64,000 nt of DNA from Piezodorus guildinii. Its lineage: Eukaryota > Arthropoda > Insecta > Hemiptera > Pentatomidae. Positions 39,211 through 50,972 of this stretch are shown here, one piece after another (the first letter of the stretch is position 1; each line of letters begins with the position of its first letter). A program made the position numbers and the translations under genes. Under the pieces are notes generated by a model. The model saw only the letters and a program-made list of their open reading frames with translations, did no database searches and was not told where the DNA came from. The DNA lies in contig CM041298.1 of NCBI GenBank assembly GCA_023052935.1, positions 22,992,692 to 23,056,691 on the forward strand, written 5' to 3'.

Positions 39211-40022
39211 TTACTTTCACTTACTATATATAGTAAGGGGAAGTATTGCGATCGGGAAAATTTTCGAATTCCAGTTGTCAACGGAAATACATGTTTTAGG
39301 GTTCCCTGAGTCCAAATAACTAAGTCCCGCAAAAAGGTCTGTGTGTGGTAACTCCCGGGCGGAAACGGTAAGTCCTATGAAACTGAAATTTCATATTTAA
39401 GACAAATATACACCCAAGACCTTAAAAAAACAATTCCGACGATTTTGATTAAACTCGCTATATCAATGTAAAAGTTAATGGGCTTTAATATAATTTCGGT
39501 TTGATTCGGATTAAAACGGTCTGACAGGGCTTAAATGCCGATATTTTTAATTTTCTTTCACTAAAGTACCTTTAATTTTGTAGATTCAATAAAAATAACT
39601 ATATTAACTTGTTAACGCTGACGAAAAACAGGTAAATATATAAATTGAATAAATTCGATTCCCAACTAAAGGAGAAAATAGGAAAAATATTTTTTTAATG
39701 CAATTTTTCGTTTTTGAACATAAGAGCAGTAATATACATGTATGGTATACCTTGGAAAGATAAGGATTTTAGAAAAAATATTATCTCATACACAAGCTTT
39801 TACAAGTTAATAGAGAGTGATGAAATGAACATAAAACTAGCTGATTATTTCGATAATAATATCATAGATTTTTTAATAAAACACATGTTTCTATATAAAT
39901 TCAATTTGATTATTTCTTAATAATTTCACGTATTTTTATCTGTAGCTGTTTTTGAAAATTCTTTCATTGATTTTAAAAATGGAGGTAAGTGAAAGTCGTG
40001 TGTTGCCCGCACCAGATTTTTT
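39211..40022 (-). mobile_element. Family A copy A11
   Basis: The antisense 3' end ACTTTCACTTACTATATATA / GTAAGGGGAAGTATTGCGAT begins the copy. GGAGGTAAGTGAAAGTCGTG and TGTTGCCCGCACCAGATTTT end it. A deletion of about 150 bases lies near 39422. Both termini are present. Confidence 0.78.
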
Positions 40023-40039
40023 TTTTATAATTTTATTAC

Positions 40040-40480
40040 TAAAAAAGCTGGTGCTCGCAACACATGACTTTGAACTTTGAAATAAACATCTTACTTTTTC
40101 AGCCCTAAAACTCAAAGTGAAAACTCGCAGTTCAAAATATACAGGTAAATAAAACTAAAAATTCAACACTAATGTAATTGAAACTATGGTAACAACTTTG
40201 CGATCGAATTAAAAATTGTTAAACCTAGTTTTCGTCGGAATAATCACCCGAAATAACTAAATATTGCAAAATGGCTTTAGCATTTGTGTTTTACATATTT
40301 GTACAATATTCTCGATAACGACTCCAAACGATTTGGGTTAAACTCGTTATATCGATATGAGGATTAACCGTTATTAATACACCCTCGGATGCTCCATTTT
40401 AATTGTCTTCCTCTAAAGGAACAATTATTCGGTTTGTTTAAAATAATTGAACAATGAAAGAATTTGATAAACTAATTTTA
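40040..40480. mobile_element. Degenerate family A sequence
   Basis: It starts like a plus-strand head (GCTGGTGCTCGCAACACATG, ACTTTGAACTTTG) but continues with antisense-type A body (TTGCGATCGAATTAAAAATT, ACGACTCCAAACGATTTGG). Either a rearranged copy or two old fragments. Confidence 0.4.
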
Positions 40481-40486
40481 AATTAA

Positions 40487-41347
40487 AAAATCTGGTGCGC
40501 GCAACACACGACTTTTACCAACCTCCGTTGTTAAAATCAATTTAAATAGTTTTTATAAATTTTTAAACACAAGATAAAAATAAATTGTTAAAGAAGTAAT
40601 TTATTTGAATTTCAATAGAAACATGTGTTTTATTAAATAATCTATTATATTATTAGCTATGACAATCAGTCAGTTTTATCAGCTTTTCACCACTATCCAT
40701 TAACTTTTAAGATTTTATGTATAAGATAATCATTTTTCTAAAATATTTAGCTTTCCAACAGTATATAATACGTCTATATTACTGTTTTTATGCTCAAAAA
40801 CACAAAAAGTGCATCAAAAAATTATTTTTGGTCTCGTATTCGTTCTAATTACATATTTTTCCGTGTTACATCAGAAGTAAATAGATGATATAGTTATTTT
40901 TATAGATTTTACAAAATCAAAAGTACTTTAGAACTACGTCGGACTATCCCAATCACAATGAAACGTACAAGACTTTATAGCACATTAAATTTCACATCGA
41001 TATAGCGTGTTTGATCTAGATCGTTAGAGCCGTTTTTGAGAAAATCATAAAAATGTGCGACATGCATGGTATAATGTGGTTCTTCTGGTAAGCTATTTTA
41101 ATGAAAAAGTTTCTGTAACATCTCAGGCGTATAGTTATCTTAAATGTCAAATTTCACTCCCATAGGACTTATCGTTTTTGCGCTGGAGTTACCACACACG
41201 GACACACACCTTTTTGCGGGACTTGATCATTTAGACTCAGGGGACCTTAAAACTTGTTTTCCGTAGAAAACTGGAATTAGAAAATTTTCAGGATCGCAAT
41301 ACTACCTTTACTATATATTTCATGTGTAAGTAAGTGGAAGTAAAAAA
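40487..41347 (+). mobile_element. Family A copy A13, full length
   Basis: The head is AATCTGGTGCGCGCAACACA with CGACTTTTACCAACCTCC. The tail is ACTATATATTTCATGTGTAA followed by GTAAGTGGAAGT. It contains CTCAGGCGTATAG and TTTTTGCGGGACTTG. It belongs to a slightly diverged subgroup (GTGCGCGC head), like the copy at 61413. Confidence 0.75.
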
Positions 41348-41693
41348 TTAAATATTTTTTTGTTTTTCCGCCGCTACCTCAAAAGAGCCATTGGTTTGAA
41401 AGGATCTTTTTAAATTCTATTAAAACATTTTTATTTGGAAAGTCTTCTAATACAGCTTTATTTACTATATTTACTCTTATTAATTTCTAACATATTCAAT
41501 TAATTTCTCGATTCGTCAGAACCAGTCTATGTTATTTCCTCTGTCTTGTTTTATACATGGTTGAGTTTTATACACATTTGTTGTTCCAAACCCTGATTTT
41601 TGAAAAAAGTTGGAAAATGTATTTACGTTTAAATATTCTCTCAGACTCGAAGATATTGCTGGTGCATGAAAGTACAATATCTCTTTTTCTCTA
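41348..41693. other. Unassigned
   Basis: No long frame or family match. Confidence 0.3.
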
Positions 41694-41703
41694 CAAGCAT
41701 ACC

Positions 41704-41932
41704 TTGAGGGTCACCTGTGGAGTATTGGCTAGCATAAAAGCCTACTATGCCTAACTTGCCCGGTTCAAACCTGCAGTTGGTCCTAGGATTTTTAGTTATG
41801 ACGTCCTTTAGAAGGGGCGTAAAAAGGTCCTGAGCCTGTGCGATGTTCGGTACTCGTTAAAGATCCCTATCCTAATTAAACTTGGATATGCGAAATTCAG
41901 GACTCTCACTGTGGTATCGTCCGAACAAACAT
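41704..41932 (+). mobile_element. SINE1 copy, 3'-truncated, with TSD
   Basis: TGAGGGTCACCTGTGGAGTA starts the head. The B-box is CGGTTCAAACCTG. The body includes AGATCCCTATCCTAATTAAA and GTGGTATCGTCCGAAC, where it stops without the usual tail. CAAGCATACC at 41694-41703 and 41933-41942 is the target duplication. Confidence 0.8.
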
Positions 41933-41942
41933 CAAGCATACC

Positions 41943-42545
41943 GATCTAGATATTTTCTTATTCAAAGATTTGAGAGGCAGAAAACTTTAATATACTGTTG
42001 ACCTCCTCACTCCGCACAGAAAAGATGTTATTAAAAATAAAATCACTGTTCTGTGAACAATATGACACCTTTAATCTCTCTCTGTTAATTCTGAATAAGC
42101 TGTATGATGCAGCCTCCTGAGGTTTTTAGAGGCAATCAAAAAATATATTTTTAAAAATGTTTTTCCTAATTTCTGAAAATCGAGGGCATTCAGTCAGCCA
42201 GTAGCTCAACAATTTTGACAAGTTATTGCACTTTTTGGACGTATTATCCTCGAGACCTCCATTAATAGAACAGATTGTCCTATAAATAACCACCATATTC
42301 TAACTAGAGTGTGTAGGTTGAGATTTATTCCTTAAGATAGCTACGAAATAAATTTCAACTCGCCCATGCGGAATTCGAACCGAAGCAGTTTGGCTTTTCT
42401 AAGGTTACTTACTGCCTACACCTTTGCTAACTCGTGCATCACGGCTATTCTTAGCTTTCTGAAGCTTAGATATTCCTTTTGTTCGATAGAAACATGCGTG
42501 ATTGTTGTATAAGTATATATAGTATCGTATAATTTGTGTTTATTT
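41943..42545. other. Unassigned
   Basis: AT-rich with short frames only. No repeat-family match is visible to me. Confidence 0.3.
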
Positions 42546-42548
42546 AAT

Positions 42549-43156
42549 AAGAAATCTAGTTTTCGCAACACAAGACATTTACTTACCTCCGTGGATAAAA
42601 TCAATTTAAGAATTTTCAAATAAAGATATCGAAAAATGTTGAAGAATTAATTAAGTTGAGTTTCGATAGAAAGATGTGTTTTATTAAATAACCTATTATA
42701 TTATTGTCTGCTATAATCAGTTTGTATTGTATTAATAATTTGAATACTTTGGAGGATTTGTGTGAGAAAATTGAAAATTTGGAAGAATATTGTTGTATAC
42801 AGTAGCAATGGAATATCAAGTCTCGTGTGTTGTTCAGGTATGTTTTGGTCTTGGCACAACTAAACTAAAGTAATTATTCAGTCTTGTAGAAAAACGGTGT
42901 TCAATCTTCCCGACTAGCTCATCCCGTCTAGAATACAGCTTCCTCATAATTGAGACCATGTATGATTTTTTTGCAGACATTACATTAAGGTCCGAGAATA
43001 TATTAATTGATGGGGGTCCTTTATTGATACCCAAAATTACCTTAATAATCTTTCTCTGCACAATCTCAACGTTTATTTCGTGTATTTCCGTTGAAAATTC
43101 GATTTCGAAAATCTTCAGGATTGCAATACTTTCCCTTACTATATATTCCATATATA
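42549..43156 (+). mobile_element. Family A copy A14, split by a LINE remnant
   Basis: The head TTTTCGCAACACAAGACATT with TACTTACCTCCG, and body to about 42730. The 3' part TATTTCCGTTGAAAATTCGA, CAGGATTGCAATACTTTCCC and TTACTATATATTCC is at 43083-43150, where mariner M4 begins. The centre (about 42740-43080) holds a minus-strand RT remnant. Confidence 0.55.
42834..43085 (-). pseudogene. LINE RT C-terminal remnant
   Basis: The minus-strand frame gives IVQRKIIKVILGINKGPPSI, then SDLNVMSAKKSYMVSIMRKL, then EHRFSTRLNNYFSLVVPRPK. The pattern (QRK--R-I-G, LF--L-I, H-YNTR---F-L--PR) is the usual C-terminus of CR1/L2-like and related non-LTR RT proteins. Catalytic motifs are absent. The left end of the frame (43086-43151) is family A sequence and not part of it. 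Identification is by pattern only. Confidence 0.4.
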
Positions 43157-43258
43157 TTGGGTTGTTTCACATGAAATTTCCGTTTTTATAGTTTATGAAA
43201 ATACATAAAGGATTTTGCAGGTCTCTGTTGTTTTCTTCTGAATGTTTACATATTCAAA
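43157..43258 (+). mobile_element. Mariner 5' end fragment M4
   Basis: TTGGGTTGTTTCACATGAAA, then the family's 5' untranslated sequence (AAGGATTTTGCAGGTCTCTG, TTTTCTTCTGAATGTTTACA), breaking off at 43258. The same 5' sequence is repeated 240 bases later as the start of M5. Confidence 0.75.
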
Positions 43259-43390
43259 ATATAAATTATTACCAACAATAATCAATTAACATGCGTTTTT
43301 CGTCTATTTTCTACGACTTTGTATACTATATAATATAAATAATTGTTTTTTTTTTAATTTCACTTACCTATTAGTGAAATATTGTATATA
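43259..43390. repeat. Segment shared (inverted) with 4912-5042
   Basis: TTATTACCAACAATAATCAA, ACATGCGTTTTTCGTCTAT and TTTCACTTACCTATTAGTGA match the reverse complement of 4912-5042. That segment includes the A terminus adjoining mariner M1. The match indicates duplication of a segment that already contained a mariner in an A terminus. Confidence 0.75.
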
Positions 43391-44298
43391 CATTCACATG
43401 AAATGTCAGTTTTTAAAGTTCCTGAAACACATAAAGGATTTTGCAGGTCTCTGTTGTTTTCTTCCCAATGTTTACATATTTAAAATAAACAGTTATTAAT
43501 CCTCTACCTATGTATTATAAACATTAGCTTCCCAATCAATTACCCAATTTTTAGTATACCTCCAAATATAAACATGAAAACACGCGATTTTTGTGTAATA
43601 TTTTTGTACGAGTTTAAACTCGGCCATTCAGCAGATGAGGCCGCTAGAAATATTTGCAAGGCGTTTGGGGAAGAGAGTGTTAATGAACGGACCATTCAAC
43701 GTTGGTTTGCTCAGTTTTCAGCTGGGGATACCGACTTGGAAAACTTGTCCCGAGGAAGACCTCCACCCGTAATAGACGACGATGTCCTCAAACATACGGT
43801 AAAAGGAAACCCCTACCAAACAGTTAAAGGACTCTCAGCACAACTAAATGCAAGTGCATCTACCGTTTCCAGACTTTTAAAGTGTAATGGAAAAGTAAAA
43901 AAGCTCGATACATGGGTACCTCATGATCTCACTGAGCGGCAGCGAGACCCCATGTTTCAAAACATACCGTGCAAAAGTTGAAAGAACTGGGCAACGAAGT
44001 TCTTCCGCATCCACCATATTCTCCCGACTTGTCTCCAACAGATTACCACCTGTTCAGGAATTTAGACAGCTTCGTCAAAGAAAAACTTTTTGAAAATGAT
44101 GATCAATGATTTCAGATTTTCTTTCACTTCAAAGCTCCGAGTTTTTCAGTTCGGGGATAAAATAGTTGGTGTCACGTTGGGAAAAATGTGTAGATAAAGA
44201 AGGTAAATACTTCGAATAAAATTATCTTGTTTTCATATCGTATTTTTAATAAAAATCCTTTACCTTGAAAAATGGACATTTAATGTGTCACAACCCAA
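43391..44298 (+). mobile_element. Mariner derivative M5
   Basis: The left terminal repeat is slightly degenerate (CATTCACATGAAATGTCAG). The right end, read in reverse complement, is TTGGGTTGTGACACATTAAA. Length is about 908 bp, the longest mariner here. The central catalytic region is deleted at the same junction as in M3. Confidence 0.88.
43574..44108 (+). pseudogene. Mariner transposase, internally deleted (M5)
   Basis: The frame starts at ATG 43574 (MKTRDFCVIFLYEFKLGHSA). It contains the first helix-turn-helix (SVNERTIQRWFAQFSAGDTD), the linker SRGRPPPVIDDDVLKHTV, the second helix-turn-helix (LSAQLNASASTVSRLLKCNG) and KLDTWVPHDLTERQR. It then jumps, out of frame, to the C-terminal part: HVSKHTVQKLKELG-like, then HPPYSPDLSPTDYHLFRNLD (44010-44070), with the final catalytic Asp. 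About 110-150 residues with the first two catalytic aspartates are lost. It can bind ends at most, not cut. Confidence 0.85.
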
Positions 44299-44964
44299 TA
44301 AAACAATTAATTTTAAAAGCAAAGGTAATTAAGGTAAGGCAAGCCCGGACTAGATCAATTAAAATAAAACAAGAAGTAAAGAAACACATGCAAAACATTT
44401 TAAATTGGAACCCTAAACCGTTACCTACCTCATCTCTGAAGGTTGCGGATGTTGCAAGAGAACAAAGATGTCATCAAAAGTTGTCGGATCATTTTGTTAA
44501 GAGCCCCCTCCCAAATATGAGTAATATTAGAGAGGCTCCTCGGAGGGAGGTTGTATTAGGGGTAATATGTCTGGCTAGTGGCCGTGATTTCTCACTCCCT
44601 ACCCCTTCCAATATATCGCCTCCTCCTTCCTCCCAGACCTGCTACCGACGCCTAGTGAATAAATTATCCCCGCCGTCGGAGGAAACAGTGAAATTCTCCT
44701 TAGTGTTCCGAGGGTGTGACCCGCCCTTCCAAGTTTTCTGTTAAGAAATATAGTCCAGCATTAAAAAACAGCTCCTTGAGAGGAAAAGTTGTAAAAAGCC
44801 TTTCTTTTTTTTTTCTTTTCTTTTTCGCTACCTTTTACCTTTTTTATCCTTTAACTTTTCGAGGGGAAGCCGATGTCGGGAGCCCCCCTCCCTTCTAAAA
44901 ATTACTCCCCGCTTTTAATTTACTTGTTCACTCGGATCTTCTACGTCGTTAGTACAATAGGCCA
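44299..44964 (+). other. Unrecognised stretch with a 159-codon open frame
   Basis: From 44265 to 44744 one frame is open, beginning in the mariner terminal repeat. From about 44430 to 44750 the DNA is GC-richer than its surroundings. Peptide words are VADVAREQRCHQKLSDHFVK, REAPRREVVLGVICLASGRD and SPPPSSQTCYRRLVNKLSPP. I do not recognise a domain and see no splice or promoter evidence. It may be a host exon, an old element or chance. Confidence 0.3.
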
Positions 44965-46785
44965 CGTAGAGCGTTCTTTCCACCTGCTGACTCGAAAACG
45001 AGACTGTTTCTAGTTAGAGAGAATTTTCATTTTTTAATTTTTTCCCTCTTGATTATACTATATTATAAAAAGAAAATCTGGTGTGCGAAACACAAGGCTT
45101 CTACTTACCTCCATCAATTTAAGAACATTTAAATTAATTTAGAGTTGAAAACCGCAGAAAAAAATTACACAATGGTTTATTATTTCCGCATAACTTTATT
45201 GGAATATAACTGTTTATATAGCTCTATATAGCTGTTAATCTTTTTGATATTTCTCTATCTTCAATAACATCCGGTTTTGATAGAATAACGTCTTATTTGT
45301 TACTTTAATATATAGATTTGTTTTAATTTTATTCTTATCTGTATATTTCGCAATTCTGAAAGTAAAACTCTCAATACATTTTTCTCTATCTTCAAAAAAA
45401 ACTAAATAATTGGCGTATTTATGAATAAAATTTAAATTTTCTTTCTTTTCCTTTTTTTTCTCATATTTTTATAATAATTATTCGCGGTTTTTATAGTTTA
45501 AAAAAAAAACTATTAATTTTTTCTATATCTTTGAAAATAACGGAGTTACAAGTGTATATATAGAACAGATTTTCGTAGAGCGTTCATTCCACCTGCTGAC
45601 TCGAAAACGAGACTGTTTCTAGTTAGAGGGAATTTTCATTTTTTAATTTCTTCCCTCTTGATTATACTATATTATAAAAGAGAAAATCTGGTGTGCGAAA
45701 CACAAGGCTTCTACTTACCTCCATCAATTTAAGAACATTTAAATTAATTTAGAGTTGAAAACCGCAGAAAAAAATTACACAATGGTTTATTATTTCCGCA
45801 TAACTTTATTGGAATATAACTGTTTATATAGCTCTATATAGCTGTTAATCTTTTTGATATTTCTCTATCTTCAATAACATCCGGTTTTGATAGAATAACG
45901 TCTTATTTGTTACTTTAATATATAGATTTGTTTTAATTTTATTCTTATCTGTATATTTCGCAATTCTGAAAGTAAAACTCTCAATACATTTTTCTCTATC
46001 TTCAAAAAAAACTAAATAATTGGCGTATTTATGAATAAAATTTAAATTTTCTTTCTTTTCCTTTTTTTTCTCATATTTTTATAATAATTATTCGCGGTTT
46101 TTATAGTTTAAAAAAAAAACTATTAATTTTTTCTATATCTTTGAAAATAACGGAGTTACAAGTGTATATATAGAACAGATTTTCGTAGAGCGTTCATTCC
46201 ACATACTGACTCGAAAACGAGACTGTTTCTAGTTAGAGAGAATTTTCATTTTTTAATTTGTTCCCTCTTGATTATACTATATTATAAAAGAGAAAAATCT
46301 GGTGTGCGAAACACAAGGCTTCTACTTACCTCCATCAATTTAAGAACATTTAAATTAATTTAGAGTTGAAAACCGCAGAAAAAAATTACACAACGGTTTA
46401 TTATTTCCGCATAACTTTATTGAATATAACTGTTTATATAGCTCTATATAGCTGTTAATCTTTTTGATATTTCTCTATCTTCAATAACATCCGGTTTTGA
46501 TGGAATAACGTCTTATTTGTTACTGGAATATATCGATTTTTTTTTTTATTTTATTCTTATCTGTATATTGCGTTTTTCTGAACGTAAAACTCTCTGTACA
46601 TTTTTCTCTATCTTGAAAAATTACTGAATAATTGGTGCATTTATGAGTAAAATTTAAATTTTCTTTCTTTTCCTTTTTTTCTCATATATTTCGCGTATTT
46701 TTTATGGTTTAAAAAAAAATATATTAAAATTGTCTATATCTTTGACAAAAGCGGAGTTACAATTGTATATATAGGACAGATTTCC
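44965..46785 (+). repeat. Three-unit tandem array, ~610-bp period
   Basis: CGTAGAGCGTTC-TTCCAC starts at 44965, 45574 and 46184 (spacings 609 and 610). Units 1 and 2 differ at only a handful of sites. The third drifts after 46500 and ends near 46785. Each unit contains TCTGGTGTGCGAAACACAAG and CTTCTACTTACCTCC, an A-type head, followed by family-B-like words (TTTCTCTATCTTCAA, ACGGAGTTACAAGTGTATAT). No frame. Confidence 0.92.
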
Positions 46786-46829
46786 TTTTTTTTTTTTTTT
46801 TTTAATTTTTCTGTTGTTTTTTTTTACTG

Positions 46830-47180
46830 ATTTCAAAACTCTTTACATGTTTTCCTCTATCTTCAAAAATAACTCAGTTATTGAATTAAATATTTTTTAA
46901 TCGGCTGTTATTTAAAAATAACCAGCTGATATCAAAGTCTAGGTGTTGAGATGATCGTTGCCATTTTTGTGCAAATTAAATAAAAATTGGTCCAGAAGTT
47001 TTCGTCCAATAGAGTGATACCGCGTACGGTGGACGGTGTACGGCGAACAGCAGACATGGATTTTTTTGTTGTAATTTTCGGATTCTACGTATCTTTAAAT
47101 GTAAGCACTCAAATTTTGAGTAGGCATAATTTTTTTTTTCCGATTACAAAGGCTCATTATTGAAAATAATAAACTAAAAA
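46830..47180 (-). mobile_element. Family B copy B5, next to the array
   Basis: TCTATCTTCAAAAATAACTC, AACCAGCTGATATCAAAGTC, TAGGTGTTGAGATGATCGTT, GTGTACGGCGAACAGCAGAC, CCGATTACAAAGGCTCATTA: the B order reversed. The array to its left therefore probably grew from the internal repeats of this B copy. Confidence 0.6.
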
Positions 47181-47329
47181 GAAAAAAAAAATACATCGAG
47201 TTTCAATGGAAACAAATTGTAGGCAGAGGGGCAGAGTCAAAATATCAACCACGATTCTTCTTCCATAAATAAATAAATTATATACTTATTGTATATATGT
47301 AGTTATGATTGTATGATGTTTATTTATTT

Positions 47330-47397
47330 GCCAACTTTTTATTTATCCCAATTATAGGTTGTTGTTTTGATTTTTTTTTTATTTATTATTATTTTAT

Positions 47398-47447
<50 letters not shown>

Positions 47448-47592
47448 TTTATTTATTTTCTATTTTATGTAATTTGACTATTATTATTATTTTATGTATA
47501 TATTGTATAAATATGATCTCATATCACTATTACTAATTTTCATTTTGTAACAAATTGAAATATATCTCAATAAATAAATAGATAAAAAAAAA
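47330..47592 (+). mobile_element. Family G LINE 3' end G2
   Basis: TAGGTTGTTGTTTTGATTTT, TTTTATGTAATTTGACTATT, TGTATATATTGTATAAATAT, ending AATATATCTCAATAAATAAA with A-rich sequence. A (TA)24 microsatellite (47397-47444) expanded inside it. Confidence 0.6.
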
Positions 47593-47679
47593 TTATAAAT
47601 TTTTACTTGTTTAATTTATATGAAAAAAAAATCGAAAGTACCAATGTGAATTTTAATAAAGAATGAATATATTTTAAAA

Positions 47680-48745
47680 ATGGTACTTTGGAGGAAGACA
47701 ATTTGAAATATCTGTATTTAAGCCGTGTCTGACTTATACAATCAGAGAAAAAAAACCTACATAATATATAAGTGCATTAAATATTATATTGATGTAGCGA
47801 GTTTGACAAAATCGTTATTGCTGTTTTCGAGAAAATCGTATAAAAAAGTGCACAAACGTGGCTCTACTGGTCAGCCAGTTTCGATGAAAATTTTCTGTAA
47901 CACCTCGGGCGTATGGTTGTCCTAAATATAGAATTTCAGTTTCGTTCGACTTTTCGTTTTTGTGCTAAACATTCCATACTTGGCACACACACACACCGAC
48001 CTTTTAACGACTTGGTTAATTGAACCTAAAACGCGTATTAAGGCCTTTGACGGAGTATTCATCCGGAATGGCTTTAAAAGCACCTTCTATTTCCCATTAT
48101 TTACCTTCTATTTTTCTAAATCCTCACACAAGACTGAAACAACAGGAAGCTTTCCGACGTCTTCGACTACTTCAACATTTACTGGATAAACAGCTCCAAA
48201 CTTCCACTTAATTACAAAAGACTTATTTACATAACCATCATAAGACCGATATGGACTTACGGATTAGGGCTTTAGGGCTTTACTAAACTATCGAATTCTT
48301 CTCGTATCCAATCCTTACTATCTAAAATCCTTAACGCACCTAACTTAGTCACGAATAAGCTCATCGATAAAGACCTTAATGTTCCATATGTTACTGAATT
48401 AGCACAAACCAGGTATCAATCATTCCATGAAAAACTTTATTTTCAGTCTAATCTACTAGTTTCTATCCTATCATTCTCTTCGATTCTTGATAATCCTCCG
48501 AGACGTCTGAAAAGAACATGGCTCCGAGACCTTTTAGTTTAGAATACTGTCAATGGGTATCGTCTCAGCATATATTCCATGACAGTTAACTATGTCCATC
48601 ACATTTACTTGATAAATTACAGTTGTAAATATCAATAAATATGTTATAAAAAAAACAAAAAAAAAACAAAAGTATTTCCATTGAAAACTGTATTTCACGA
48701 TCGCAATGATTTTCCTTACTATCAATTCTATATATAGGTAAGTGA
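47680..48745 (+). mobile_element. Family A 3' part A15, split by jockey J8
   Basis: GTACTTTGGAGGAAGACAAT, ACACCTCGGGCGTATGG and a CACACACACAC tract run to ACCTAAAACGCGTATT (48039). After J8 it resumes as GTATTTCCATTGAAAACTG and ends TACTATCAATTCTATATATA / GGTAAGTGAAAAA. Confidence 0.72.
48040..48671 (+). mobile_element. Jockey-like LINE J8, 5'-truncated
   Basis: The plus-strand J C-terminal coding block is broken by frameshifts: LNPHTRLKQQEAFRRLRLLQ, HLLDKQLQTST, then TIIRPIWTYG-like, ending IPDNPPRRLKRTWLRDLL-like at 48535. The 3' UTR is ACAGTTGTAAATATCAATAA with an A-rich tail. GTATT at 48035-48039 and 48672-48676 may be a short target duplication. Confidence 0.75.
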
Positions 48746-49330
<585 letters not shown>

Positions 49331-49587
49331 GAACAGTGTGATAGTCATATGATGAAAATGCAACCTTTCAATTCGCCACTATATTTTATTCTAGCGTACT
49401 TATTATACAGAGGTATAATCTGTATGAGTTTCATTTTTCACACAGTCATTTTTGAGATATTTTACTATGAATATTACTGAGCTGGAAAATAATCCTTCTT
49501 TGAAAATTTAAATTGAAAAAAAATATAGCTTACAGCATTAAAATTTTTAAAACAAGTAGTGCAATGATAGAGCAATATAAGGAAAAA

Positions 49588-50478
49588 AAATCTGGTGCGG
49601 GCAACACACGACTTTCACTTACCTCCATTTTTAAAATAAATTAAAGAATTTTCAAATACAGTTAGAGATAAAAATACGTGAAATTATTAAGAAATTAATC
49701 AAATTGAATTTATATAGAAACATGTGTTTTATTAAAAAATCTATTATATTATTATCTTAAATAATCAGTAAGTTTTATCTTCTTTTCATCACTCTCCATT
49801 AACTTTTAAAAGCTTGTGTATGAGATGATATTTTTTCTAAAATCTTTAGGTTTCCAACGGTATATCATACATGTATATTACTGCTCTTAAGTTCAAAAAC
49901 GAAAAATTGCATTAAAAAAATATTTTTTCTGTTTTCTCCTATAGTTGGGTATCGAATTTATTCGATTTATAGATTTACCAGTTTTTCATCAGCGTTAACA
50001 AGATAATCTAGTTATTATTATTGAATCTACAAAATTAAAGGTACTTTAGGGGAAGAAAATTTAAAATATCGGCATTTAAGCCCTGTCAGGCCATTTTTAT
50101 CCCAATAAAACCTACATGATATTAAAGCCCATCAAATTTTACATCGATATAGCGAGTTTAATCAAAATCGTCGGAACCGATTCGAGAAAATCGAAAAAAG
50201 GTGCAAAATGCATGGTATAAAGTGCCTCTTCTGGTAAGCTCATTTTGATGAAAAAAGTTTTGACACGTCTCGGGCGTATAGTTGTCTTAAATATGAAATT
50301 TCAGTTTCATAGGACTTACCGTTTCTGCTCGGGAGTTACCACACACACACAGACCTTTTTGCGGGACTTGGTTATTTGGACTCAGGAGACCCTAAAACGT
50401 GTATTTCCGTTGAAAACTGGAATTCGAAAATTTTCACGATCGCAATACTTCCTCTAACTATATATAGTAAGTGAAAGT
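49588..50478 (+). mobile_element. Family A copy A16, full length
   Basis: It starts AATCTGGTGCGGGCAACACA then CGACTTTCACTTACCTCC. It ends CTAACTATATATAGTAAGTG then AAAGT. The internal order is complete (ATCGAATTTATTCGATTTA, TCTCGGGCGTATAG, CTTTTTGCGGGACTTGG, TTTCCGTTGAAAACTGG). About 890 bp. With A8 and A17 it gives a good consensus. Confidence 0.82.
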
Positions 50479-50820
50479 AAAAAGAAAGCGTGAAAATCAT
50501 TTCTAATCTCCCTTGTCATAGCGCGCCAAAGGTTTTAGTTGATGTAAATTGATCTTTTTAAACCATTTTCTTGGCTACTTGGGTAATGTGTTGTAAGGAC
50601 CAAGAGAGAGAGAAGTGCTTTATTTATTTGGCAATGCTGCCCAAATACATCGGGTTGCTTAAATATCACAGCATACTGTATCAATCCCTTGGACATATTC
50701 ACGTACAAATAAATTGTAACAACATGCCAATGTAACACAACATAACCTTCACTGTGATCAAAACAAATGTTAAAACAGGACACTTATGACCTTGGCTGTT
50801 GACTGTCCGTAAAATATATA
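50479..50820. other. Unassigned; possible 3' UTR on the minus strand
   Basis: On the minus strand CAAATAAATAAAGCACTTCT contains an AATAAA signal, so this could be the 3' untranslated part of the R2-like element or of a gene. No frame. Confidence 0.3.
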
Positions 50821-50835
50821 ACCTAACCTAACCTA
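50821..50835. repeat. Three telomere-type CCTAA units
   Basis: ACCTAACCTAACCTA, i.e. (TTAGG)3 on the other strand, the arthropod telomeric unit. It is too short to be more than suggestive. Confidence 0.6.
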
Positions 50836-50972
50836 TTTACTTACATTTTCAATTTTTTTTTTCCTCTTTTAGCTATTTACATTATTTTATTTTATTTCTC
50901 TCTTCCACTATATTCGAAATATAGATCTCTGGTGCGCACATTACATAATCAACATATAATCAAATTCACCGT

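Noticed and set aside
45070..46785. CRISPR-like array
   Set aside because: The period is 610 bp with the whole unit repeated, not short repeats with unique spacers; the context is eukaryotic.
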